DNA from: CADEDH01 sp965216205
GTDB lineage: Bacteria > Actinomycetota > Acidimicrobiia > Acidimicrobiales > SZUA-35
Direction of reading: 5' to 3'
Assembly (NCBI GenBank): GCA_965216205.1
Contig: OZ244139.1
Coordinates: forward strand, 2,108,001 to 2,172,000
Length of the DNA stretch: 64,000 bases
This document shows, in pieces, positions 40,790-48,819 of this stretch (within the stretch, counting starts at the first letter, position 1; every line of letters begins with the position of its first letter). Both the position numbers and the translations under genes were made by a program. Below the pieces are notes generated by a model that ran no database searches, was not told the origin of the DNA, and saw only the letters and a program-made list of their open reading frames with translations.

Positions 40790-41773
40790 CTAGTAGCTCA
40801 CGTAGACGTCGGTCAGGACTTCGGACACATCGGGCTCGGGGGCGGCGATGGCCTCCTCGACCGCCTCGTCGATGAGTGCGGTCACCTCGCGGTCGATGGC
40901 GTCGAACTCGCCGGCGCCCACAACCCCGGCATCCTCCACCCGGGACCGGAACTTGGCGATGCAGTCTCGGTGCTCCCGGATGTCGACCACCTCGCCGTCG
41001 GCCCGGTAGGTCTGGGCGTCGCCCTCGAAGTGCCCGTAGAACCGGACCATCTCGCACTCCATCAGCGACGGACCGCCGCCGTTGCGGGCCCGGTCGATGA
41101 TCTCACCGGCCGCCTCGTACACGGCGAAGAAGTCGGTGCCGTCGACGCTGATCCCCGGCATCCCGAAGCCGGCAGCACGGTCGACGTAGGAGTCGACCGC
41201 CACTGCGTAGTCCCGGGAGGTCGACTCCGCATAGCCGTTGTTCTCGACCACGAACAGCGTCGGGAGGTTCCACACGGCCGCCAGGTTCAGGCTCTCGAGG
41301 AACGTGCCCTGGTTCGACGCCCCGTCGCCGACGAAGCTGATGGCGACGTCGCCGTTGCCGCGATGCTTGGCCGCCAGCCCGGCCCCGCAGGCCAGGGGAG
41401 CGCCCGCGCCGAGGATGCCGTTCGCCCCCATCATCCCGACGTCCAGATCGGCGATGTGCATCGAGCCGCCCTTGCCGGCGCACGAACCGCCGACCCGCCC
41501 GTAGATCTCCTTCATCATCCCCCGCGGGTCGACGCCCTTGGCGATGCAGTGGCCGTGACCGCGGTGCGTGCTGGCGATCCGGTCCTCCGGTCGGAGGTGG
41601 GTCATGATGCCGGTGGCGGCCGCCTCCTCACCGGCGTAGAGGTGGACGAAGCCGGGGATGCCCCCCTTGGCGAAGTCGACGTGGAGACGATCCTCGAACT
41701 CTCGGATCGTCCGCATCGTCTGGTAGGCCTGCAGCAGGCCGTCCTTGTCGAGTGGGAACGGGTTGTCAGCCAT
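40790..41773 (-). CDS. acoA: Acetoin/2-oxo-acid dehydrogenase E1 alpha subunit
   Basis: A 327-residue E1-alpha. The TPP motif runs from GDGASNQG to VVENNGYAES. Other signatures are STHRGHGHCIAKG and GKGGSMHIADL. The ATG at 41773 is preferred because GAGGAGG ends 6 nt before it; the ATG at 41779 abuts that site. The acetoin assignment rests on the neighbouring AcoC and AcoX types. Related complexes act on branched-chain or pyruvate-like oxo acids, so the substrate is not certain. Confidence 0.92.
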   Translation of the reverse strand: MADNPFPLDKDGLLQAYQTMRTIREFEDRLHVDFAKGGIPGFVHLYAGEEAAATGIMTHLRPEDRIASTHRGHGHCIAKGVDPRGMMKEIYGRVGGSCAGKGGSMHIADLDVGMMGANGILGAGAPLACGAGLAAKHRGNGDVAISFVGDGASNQGTFLESLNLAAVWNLPTLFVVENNGYAESTSRDYAVAVDSYVDRAAGFGMPGISVDGTDFFAVYEAAGEIIDRARNGGGPSLMECEMVRFYGHFEGDAQTYRADGEVVDIREHRDCIAKFRSRVEDAGVVGAGEFDAIDREVTALIDEAVEEAIAAPEPDVSEVLTDVYVSY

Positions 41774-41803
41774 CGGCATCCTCCTCAGGGCTGGGTGGTG
41801 GTG

Positions 41804-42868
41804 TCAATCGATCTGCTCCTCGTCCGGGCCCGTGGCGGCGCGGCCGAGGGTGGCGAGCGTGCCGCTGCTGGCCGCCCACGTCATCACGGCGTCGACGTCG
41901 ATGCTGGTGAAGCCGTCGGTCCGGAGGGTCACGGTGGCCCGGTCGCCCGGCGCGAGCTCCAGCTCTCGCTCACCATCGAGGGCGATCGTTCCGGTGCGGG
42001 GGGAGATCTCGGTGGGGGACCCCGGTTCGATGCGGGCCCAGGCCTCGACGCCGACCGGCTCCACCATGCCCGGCCCGATCGGGACGAGGACCCGACGATC
42101 GGCCGCCGGGTCGAGCTCGACGTGCAGGCCGTGGCGGTCGGTGCGGGAGACCGGGTCGATGGCGCTGGCGATGGCCGACATCCCGATGGCGGTCGGCTCG
42201 GCGAAGGTCGCGAACACCTCCACGATTGCGTCCATCTTCCAGAGCGCCCGTGCGCCGATGTACCGGTCGGTCGATGCGACAGCGTCGACCAGGGCCAGAT
42301 CGGTTCGCTGCCCGTCGTTCACGTCGATCTCGAGCAGCTTGTTCGACGCGACGGCCACCGAGCCGGGCGCTGCACCGGTGGCGTACAGGCCGACCGCGAG
42401 GCCCGTGATCGTGGACTCCCGCAGCTCCGGGTAGGCGTTGTTCGTGCCGGTCGACAGTCCGGCGATGGGCACGTTCCCGCAGGTCGACACCACGGCCCGA
42501 TGTGTTCCGTCACCACCGAGAACGATGATGGCGTCGACCCCCCGTTCGGCCATGTCGCGGGCTGCGGTGTGGGTGTCGGCGACCGTCGACGTGACGGCCA
42601 TGTCGACGAACTCGAGGTGGGGGAGGGCCCGTCCCAGGTTCCGCTCGCGGTCGATGGCCCGCTCGAGGGAGGCCCGGATGCCCTTCTTGTCGGGCATGGC
42701 GACCACCTTCTCGACCCCGACCGACCCGGCGGCGGTCAAGGCCCGCAGCACGATGTTGGTCCGGTCGGTGACCTGGAGGCTCGACGCGTTGGCCACGACC
42801 CGTCGGATGTCGCGGGCGGAGACGGGGTTGGCGATCAGACCGATCTGGCCGCTGCGAGCTGCTTCCAT
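41804..42868 (-). CDS. acoX: AcoX-like ATP-NAD kinase-fold protein
   Basis: A 354-residue protein of the ATP-NAD/AcoX kinase family. The nucleotide-binding motif is LGGDGTHR at 117-124, and AGLSTGTNNAYP follows, typical of the AcoX branch. The C-terminal half is an NAD-kinase-like beta-sandwich. AcoX genes stand first in acoXABC operons, as here, but their enzymatic role is not well defined. ATG 42868 is chosen because similarity starts at SGQIGLIANP. The gap to acoA is 30 bases. The frame is open further upstream without family similarity. Confidence 0.85.
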   Translation of the reverse strand: MEAARSGQIGLIANPVSARDIRRVVANASSLQVTDRTNIVLRALTAAGSVGVEKVVAMPDKKGIRASLERAIDRERNLGRALPHLEFVDMAVTSTVADTHTAARDMAERGVDAIIVLGGDGTHRAVVSTCGNVPIAGLSTGTNNAYPELRESTITGLAVGLYATGAAPGSVAVASNKLLEIDVNDGQRTDLALVDAVASTDRYIGARALWKMDAIVEVFATFAEPTAIGMSAIASAIDPVSRTDRHGLHVELDPAADRRVLVPIGPGMVEPVGVEAWARIEPGSPTEISPRTGTIALDGERELELAPGDRATVTLRTDGFTSIDVDAVMTWAASSGTLATLGRAATGPDEEQID

Positions 42869-43008
42869 CCCGACGTGGTCCCCCAAACCCTTGAACGGTG
42901 CACCACGATCGCCAGCGCACCAGGCCTGACGGTCGTGGCCGTCATCGTAGTGCAGGCCCGAGGCTTCGGGTCCAACGTCGACCCGAAGCGCCAGGCCCCG
43001 GCCGGCTC

Positions 43009-43713
43009 CTAGCCCTGATCTCCGTAGAGGACGAGCAGGTTGTGGAAATCGGTGTCGTCGGGATCGAAGATGTCGGTGTAGGTGTCGCCGTTCATGAGGA
43101 CCCGCTCGGTCGCGCGATGCCGCAGTCCCACGGCGTGACCCATCTCGTGGATCGTGACGTTGAGCTTGGCCCCGTCGCCCTTGGGCTCGAGCTCCTCGAC
43201 GTAGAGGTCGATGTGTCCCCTGACGGTGAAGCCGCCCTCCTCGACGGCGTCGAAGTTGCCGTCGGCGTCGTCGCCGGGCGCAAGTCTCACGGTGACGCAG
43301 TTCGCGTCGGCTGGGCACCGCTCGACGATGCGCACGTCGAGGCACGGGCTGCGACTCCACGCGGCGGCACCGCTCTCGAGGTAGCCGCGGTACTCGTCAT
43401 CGACATCGCCCGACTCGACGTGGATCGTGACGGGGTCGGTGCCGGTTCGCTCCCACGGCAACTGGTCGTCGTCGAAGTCCTGATCCCGCAGCTCAGCTCC
43501 ACCGTCGGGCGGCACGCACCCGGCGCCCGCTCCGTCGCCGCCGCCGGCCGCCGCACCGTCACCAACCGATGGTGCGGTGCCCGACGTGTCGGTTGACGCG
43601 CCCTCTTCCGAACCAGGCCCCTCGCTCGTCTCCGGCGACGAGCCGGTGCAGGCGGTGGCGGTGATGGCGCAGAGCGCAGCGACGACGGCGACGCGCCGGA
43701 AGTGGTGGATCAT
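43009..43713 (-). CDS. Matrixin-like zinc metalloprotease lipoprotein
   Basis: A 234-residue exported protein. The N-terminus MIHHFRRVAVVAALCA leads to a lipobox-like TATAC with Cys22, then a Gly/Ser/Asp-rich linker. The catalytic domain has the metzincin zinc motif HEMGHAVGLRH at 189-199 and Met207 as a likely Met-turn. The linker contains several Cys. The family cleaves proteins outside the cell. The lipobox -3 residue is Ala, so lipidation is uncertain and a simple signal peptide is possible. It is downstream of the methyltransferase gene on the same strand. Confidence 0.82.
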   Translation of the reverse strand: MIHHFRRVAVVAALCAITATACTGSSPETSEGPGSEEGASTDTSGTAPSVGDGAAAGGGDGAGAGCVPPDGGAELRDQDFDDDQLPWERTGTDPVTIHVESGDVDDEYRGYLESGAAAWSRSPCLDVRIVERCPADANCVTVRLAPGDDADGNFDAVEEGGFTVRGHIDLYVEELEPKGDGAKLNVTIHEMGHAVGLRHRATERVLMNGDTYTDIFDPDDTDFHNLLVLYGDQG

Positions 43714-43759
43714 GGACAAACGATCGCACGAAACCGGTCGACGATGCGGGCACCCAGGG

Positions 43760-44857
43760 TCACGGTCGGGCCTCCAACACGATGTTGAACGGGGTGCGCA
43801 TCGCCTCGCGGAAGCGGGTGAACCCGTTGGCCTCGAACCGTTGCCGCCAGGCGGCCGTTCCCACCTGATTGCCGAGCGCCTCGCCACCCTGGGCGAGGGC
43901 CGACGGGGTGCACAGCATCACCGATGCTGCATACCACCAGCGGGAGAAAGGATCGGCGAAGTTGGCGACGAGATCGTCCTCGGCGTGCATCTCCACGAGG
44001 AACACCGTGCCGTCGTCGGCCAACTGCTCGCGGGCCCGGGCGATGGCGATGACCGGGTCGCCCATGTCGTGGAGGCAATCGAAGAAGCAGATCACGTCGT
44101 AGGGGCCGCCGCTGAGCTCGGATGCGGTCGACTGGTGGTAGTCGATGTCGAGACCGCGGGCGTCGGCCACCGCGGCCGCACGGTCGAGAGACGGACGATG
44201 GGGATCGAACCCGACGACGGTGGCGTTCGGGTAGGTCTCGGCCAGCAGCGCGGTCGAGATGCCGTGGCCACAACCGACGTCGGCCACCCTCGCCCCGCTG
44301 CGGAGCTTCGCCTCCACCCCGTCGAGGGCGGGGATCCACTCTGCGGTCAGGCTGTTGTTGTACGCGGTGGAGAAGAACTTCTCGACGCCGGCGAACATGC
44401 AGGGGTCGTGGTCACCCCACGCAACACCACCGTCCCCCTTGAACGCAGCGACGACCTTGTCGAGGTCGGTGTAGAGGCTGGTGATGATGTTGGCGGCACC
44501 GACGAGGAAGGCCGGCGACGCGCCGTCGGCCAGGACAGCGGCCGTCGTGGGTGGGAGCTGGTACGACGTCGTCGCCGGGTCGTAGGTCATGAGCTGATTG
44601 GCGGCCTGGCTCCGGAGCCACTCGGCGACGAGCCGATGGTTGTAGCCGGTGGCGTCGGCGAGATCGGCCGCGGTCAACGGTCCGCGGCCGAGCATCACCC
44701 GGTAGAGGCCGAGCCGGTCGCCGAGCTCGATCATCGACGTGGCGGCCGCGGTGGCGAAGTCGCCCGCGATTCGCCCGATGAAGGCGTCGAGCTCCGCTGG
44801 ATTCGCGGCCGGCTCCGAGTCGTCGCCAGTCGTGGTGGTCGTGGTCGTTGTGGACAT
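43760..44857 (-). CDS. SAM-dependent methyltransferase with winged-helix N-terminus
   Basis: A 365-residue class I methyltransferase. After a run of eight Thr residues at the N-terminus, a winged-helix-like domain (LGRGPLTAADLADATGYNHRLVAEWLRS) resembles the dimerisation region of small-molecule methyltransferases. The SAM-binding motif is VADVGCGHGIS, followed by GFDPH and FFDCLHDMGDP. AGGAG lies 7 nt before the ATG. The substrate is unknown; this architecture is common in O-methyltransferases and in uncharacterised actinobacterial proteins. It lies just downstream of the SARP-type regulator gene. Confidence 0.85.
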   Translation of the reverse strand: MSTTTTTTTTGDDSEPAANPAELDAFIGRIAGDFATAAATSMIELGDRLGLYRVMLGRGPLTAADLADATGYNHRLVAEWLRSQAANQLMTYDPATTSYQLPPTTAAVLADGASPAFLVGAANIITSLYTDLDKVVAAFKGDGGVAWGDHDPCMFAGVEKFFSTAYNNSLTAEWIPALDGVEAKLRSGARVADVGCGHGISTALLAETYPNATVVGFDPHRPSLDRAAAVADARGLDIDYHQSTASELSGGPYDVICFFDCLHDMGDPVIAIARAREQLADDGTVFLVEMHAEDDLVANFADPFSRWWYAASVMLCTPSALAQGGEALGNQVGTAAWRQRFEANGFTRFREAMRTPFNIVLEARP

Positions 44858-44917
44858 CGCGTCTCCTGAGAACGTGGTTGAACGTGCGATGCCGACAACG
44901 GTGAGCTGTCGGGATCT

Positions 44918-47794
44918 CTACGTGCTTGCTGCCGCCTTGCTGAGCGCAGTGAGAGCAAGCTCGACCACCGCCGATCTCGAGAGCGACTCGGCGTCGGCGA
45001 GAGCCCGGGCCCATGCGACGTCGTCCGTCGCGGCCCGGACCGACGCACAGGACCGTTCGAGCAGGTCGGCGTAGACGCCGAGGGTGGGTGCTGACGGGTC
45101 GGCGCGGGCGACGGCCAGGAGCCGCGCTGCCGGTTCGTGGTGCCCTGCATGGGCGAGCGCTTCCGCGCCCGCCCGCAGGAAGAGCCAGAGGTAGCTCCAG
45201 CTCCCGTGCCGACGTAGATCGGTGAGGACGGCAGGCAGCGTCCGCAGGACCTCGTCCATGCTGGGAACGAGGGCCAGGGCGGTCACCCGAACGCTCTCGG
45301 CCATGACGGCCAGGGCTCGGGCCCCACATCGTCTGGCAAGACTCGCAGCCTCGGCACACATCCTTCCCGTAGCAGCTGGATCCTCGAACAGGCTGAGCCC
45401 TCCCTCGTTCATCGTGATGTGGGCGATCGCCGAGGGGCTGCCGCTCAGCTCGGCCAGCCGCCACGCCTCGCGGATCCGGTCCTCGGCCTCCTCCCGCCGC
45501 CCGAGCAGCGCCAACCTCCTCGCGGCTTCACTGACCGCGGTGGCCTTCACCCACGTCGACGCCCGGCCGTCGTTCTCGATCAGGCGCAACCCCTCGAGCG
45601 AGTCGGCCAGCCGACCCTGCCGCAGTGCCACGCCGCTCAGGGCGAAGTTCACCATCCACACGTCGGGCCCGCCGTCGGGCAGGTTCGGGAGCGCTCGCTC
45701 GGCCAGCGCCTGTGCCCGCTCGATGTTGCCGCGCATCCAGGCGTTGTGGGCGGCGGCAGCGACAGCCCCGGGCCCCCGCTCGGCCTGCATGATGTGGTCG
45801 TGATCGGCGATCTGGTCGATGAGGTCGTACATCGGCGCAGTTCCGTAGAACGGCGCATACCGGCCGAGCACCGTCCCCAGGTTCGCAGCCAGGTGAGCGT
45901 CACGCTCGAGGGACCAGGCGACTGCGAGCGAGACATTGGCGAGGTCGGCCCGTATCCGAGCGACGGCGTCGACCTCGCGCTCGGTGCCGTGATCGGCCGC
46001 AGCAGCGTCGGCGAGACCGGCGATCCACGACCCGAGCTCGTCGAACGCCTCGTCGCCGTCGACCAGTTGCTCGGCGGCGAACTGCCGGGCGGCCTCGAAC
46101 AACCGGTACCGGCTGGCGGGGCCCCCGTCGAGACGGAGCGCGAGACCTCCTGCAACCAGTTCACCCACGTTGGTCAAGCCGCCGCCCATCGCCGGCAAGG
46201 CGTCGGCGGGGAATCCGCCGGCGAAGACCGAGAGCTTCGGCAGCAACGCTTTCGTCGCCGGGGTCAGCAGGTCATGTGACCAGGCGACGGTCGCCCGAAG
46301 GGTCTGATGGCGCCCGCGGGGGTTGGCCGGATCGGCCAGGAGGTCGAGCGCCTCGTCGAGGTGGCGGTCGATCTCTTCGACGGTGAGCGCTCCGGTCCTG
46401 CTGGCGGCGAGCTCGATGGCGAGCGGTAGCCCGTCGAGACGGCGGCAGATCGATGTGATCGCTGCGAGCTCGCCCTGGGCCGGCTGGTAGCGCGGGTCGA
46501 TCCGTTGGGCCCGGTTGAGGAACACCTGGACGGCGTCGCTCGGGTTGCGGTCGACAGCGGTGGTACTGAGCGGGCCGAGGGGGACGACCCATTCGTTCGC
46601 CGCACCTAGCATCTGCCGGCTGGTGGCCACGATCACCAGCTCCGGACAGCTCGTCGTGAGCTCCTCCACCAGACGTCGGACGCCGGTGAGGACGTGCTCG
46701 CAGTTGTCGAGCACGACGACACCGCGCTCGCCCATGAGGCGTTCGACCACCGCATCGGTCGTCACGTCGACCGCACCGAGATCGAGCGCCGACACGACCG
46801 CCAGGACGACATCCTCGTCGGCGCCGATCCTGTCGAGCTCCACGACCGTCACCACGGCACGGGAAGCGCACCACTCCGCCACGAGGGTCGTCTTGCCGAC
46901 ACCACCGGGCCCGACCACCGTCACCAGCGGGGCCGAGTCGGTCAGCGCGTCGAGCGCGGTGAGGTCCTCGTCGCGTCCGAGAAACAGGGGTGCCCGCCGC
47001 AGCCGGGATCGGGTGGTCGGCGTCACCAGGCCCACCGCTGCACCGCCGACGGTCATCGACTGCGGTGTCGTGCCGTCGCCCGGCGACTCATCGTCGTTCG
47101 ACAGGAGCCGCTGTTCGAGCTCGGCCACGTCGGGCGACGGGTCCAGACCGCTCGCGTCCACGACGGCTCGGCGGTGGGTGTCCAGCACCCGAAGCGCCTC
47201 GGCCCGGCGACCGTCGCGTCGTTTCACCTCGGCGAGCAGCAACGCGAACGTCGGGTGCGTCGGGTCGGTCGTGAACGCGGCCTCCAGGTCGGGGAGGACA
47301 CTTGCCGCGGGTTCCTCGTCGACTCGGCGTCGCAGCCAGGCGACCTCGATCCCGGCTCGCAGCTCCGCGAGTCTGACCCGCTCCGCTTCGAATGTGACCG
47401 CGCCATCCAGCTCCTCGAGCACGCGTCCCCGCCACAGCGCTCTCGCCTCTGTCGGTCGGCCATCGGCGATGAGCTGACGGGCTCGTGCGACATCGACCCG
47501 TACGCCTTCGGCGAGGAGCCGGTAGCCGGCGCCGCTCCTGACGATCCGGTTCCGTCCGACGCTCGACCGGAGGCGTGAGATGTAGGTCTGCAGGTTGGCG
47601 GAGGCCCGCTCGGGCCAGTCGTGGCCCCAGAGCGCTTCGTAGAGGTGATCCACCGCCACGACCTCGCCGAGCCGTAGCGCGAGCACGGAGAGGACGACGC
47701 GTTGGCTCCGGCCGCCCAGCTCGACCAGGTTCCCGTCGACGAGCAACTCGACTGGGCCGAGCAGTCGTACCTCGACCGGTGGGACCTCCTCCAT
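44918..47794 (-). CDS. AfsR/SARP-type transcriptional regulator with NTPase and TPR regions
   Basis: About 958 residues from ATG 47794. An OmpR-like winged helix (about 1-80, VEVRLLGPVELLVDG, LGGRSQRVVLSVLAL) is followed by a bacterial transcriptional activator domain (about 90-230). The NTPase has Walker A GPGGVGKTTL and Walker B VVVLDNCEH. A long helical, TPR-like C-terminus completes it. SARP/AfsR proteins activate secondary-metabolism or developmental genes. It is about 100 bases downstream of tadC on the same strand, and the methyltransferase gene follows. The target is unknown. The N-terminal start is uncertain because no ribosome-binding site is clear. Confidence 0.88.
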   Translation of the reverse strand: MEEVPPVEVRLLGPVELLVDGNLVELGGRSQRVVLSVLALRLGEVVAVDHLYEALWGHDWPERASANLQTYISRLRSSVGRNRIVRSGAGYRLLAEGVRVDVARARQLIADGRPTEARALWRGRVLEELDGAVTFEAERVRLAELRAGIEVAWLRRRVDEEPAASVLPDLEAAFTTDPTHPTFALLLAEVKRRDGRRAEALRVLDTHRRAVVDASGLDPSPDVAELEQRLLSNDDESPGDGTTPQSMTVGGAAVGLVTPTTRSRLRRAPLFLGRDEDLTALDALTDSAPLVTVVGPGGVGKTTLVAEWCASRAVVTVVELDRIGADEDVVLAVVSALDLGAVDVTTDAVVERLMGERGVVVLDNCEHVLTGVRRLVEELTTSCPELVIVATSRQMLGAANEWVVPLGPLSTTAVDRNPSDAVQVFLNRAQRIDPRYQPAQGELAAITSICRRLDGLPLAIELAASRTGALTVEEIDRHLDEALDLLADPANPRGRHQTLRATVAWSHDLLTPATKALLPKLSVFAGGFPADALPAMGGGLTNVGELVAGGLALRLDGGPASRYRLFEAARQFAAEQLVDGDEAFDELGSWIAGLADAAAADHGTEREVDAVARIRADLANVSLAVAWSLERDAHLAANLGTVLGRYAPFYGTAPMYDLIDQIADHDHIMQAERGPGAVAAAAHNAWMRGNIERAQALAERALPNLPDGGPDVWMVNFALSGVALRQGRLADSLEGLRLIENDGRASTWVKATAVSEAARRLALLGRREEAEDRIREAWRLAELSGSPSAIAHITMNEGGLSLFEDPAATGRMCAEAASLARRCGARALAVMAESVRVTALALVPSMDEVLRTLPAVLTDLRRHGSWSYLWLFLRAGAEALAHAGHHEPAARLLAVARADPSAPTLGVYADLLERSCASVRAATDDVAWARALADAESLSRSAVVELALTALSKAAAST

Positions 47795-47892
47795 GAGGCA
47801 CAACTTCAGCACAGAAGGTCGACCTGGTCCCGTCCGGTGGGTCACCCCGCCGGCCCTCGTCGACCCCGGCCGGCGATCGACCGGTCACGCCG

Positions 47893-48795
47893 TCAGGGCA
47901 ACGACTTGCCGACCATCGCCGGACCGAGGATCACGATGAACAGCGCCGGCAGGATGCAGAGGCCGAGTGGAAAGATCAGCAGCGTCGAGAGCCGTTGCGC
48001 ACGTGCCTCCGCCCGGAACCGTCGCTTCTCCCGCATCTCGTTGGCGGCCGTGCGCAGGGTTCGAGCGAGCGGCACACCGAGCGCGTCGGCCTGCCGGAGC
48101 GTCAGCACCACCGACTTGAGATCGTCCACCTGCGACCGGTCGGCGAGCGCCCGGAGCGCGCTCGACCGCGTCGCACCGAGCCGCACGTCCTGGAGCATCC
48201 GGAGGAGCTCCTCGGCGAGGGGATGACGGTGGCCCTCGCTCGACCTGGCCAGCGCCTGCTCGAAGCCCAGCCCTGCCTCGACGGAGATCGTCACCTGGTC
48301 GAGCATGTCGGGCAGTGCCGTGCTGATCGCCTCCGCCCGCCGATCTGCTCTGGCCCGCACGAGGAGATCCGGTGCGAGGAAGGCGGCGACGGTGGCGACG
48401 ACGAGGACGAGCATGAGACGGGTCGACCCGCCGCCACCGCCGAGCCTGAGGCTGAACCCGGCCACGACGATCGCTGGCAGCAGCAGCTTCGCACCGAGGA
48501 TCTGCTCGGCGGTGAGGCGGCCCGACAGGCCGGCTCTGGCCACGAGGCGTCGGCGGCTCTCCACCCAGCCGGTCGGCGTGAGGTGTACGAGCCGAGTCCC
48601 GACGCCGCGGGTGACAGGAAGGAGCACCCGCTCGATCGGGGAGCGCTCGAGCTCGGCTTGACGCAGCGTCGGGCTGAGATCGATCAGGTTCAGGCTCGCC
48701 CGCCGATTCGACGGGCGACCGGCGGCGAGGGCCAAACCGGCGACCGGTATCGAGGCGGCCACCATGGCCGATGCGCACCACACGACGATGGACAC
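47893..48795 (-). CDS. tadC: Tad pilus inner-membrane protein TadC
   Basis: A 300-residue type II secretion F-domain protein. The T2SSF core begins LPDMLDQVTISVEAGLGFEQ and contains LRALADRSQVDDLKSVVLTL. Hydrophobic segments lie at the N-terminus, at about 105-140 and at the C-terminus (LLIFPLGLCILPALFIVIL). With TadB it forms the membrane platform of the Flp pilus. It starts 24 bases after tadB and is the last gene of the tad operon. Confidence 0.9.
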   Translation of the reverse strand: MSIVVWCASAMVAASIPVAGLALAAGRPSNRRASLNLIDLSPTLRQAELERSPIERVLLPVTRGVGTRLVHLTPTGWVESRRRLVARAGLSGRLTAEQILGAKLLLPAIVVAGFSLRLGGGGGSTRLMLVLVVATVAAFLAPDLLVRARADRRAEAISTALPDMLDQVTISVEAGLGFEQALARSSEGHRHPLAEELLRMLQDVRLGATRSSALRALADRSQVDDLKSVVLTLRQADALGVPLARTLRTAANEMREKRRFRAEARAQRLSTLLIFPLGLCILPALFIVILGPAMVGKSLP

Positions 48796-48819
48796 GAGAT
48801 CTCCTCTCCGCTCGTTCCT

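Noticed and set aside
39848..43012. A 1054-codon plus-strand open frame across the aco operon
   Set aside because: It is the antisense of four well-recognised genes; its translation is Arg/Gly/His-rich without any motif. Long shadow frames are normal at this GC content.
44828..44854. Run of Thr codons at the start of the methyltransferase as a phase-variation tract
   Set aside because: The codons are mixed, not a pure repeat, and the unit is three bases, so length change would not alter the frame.
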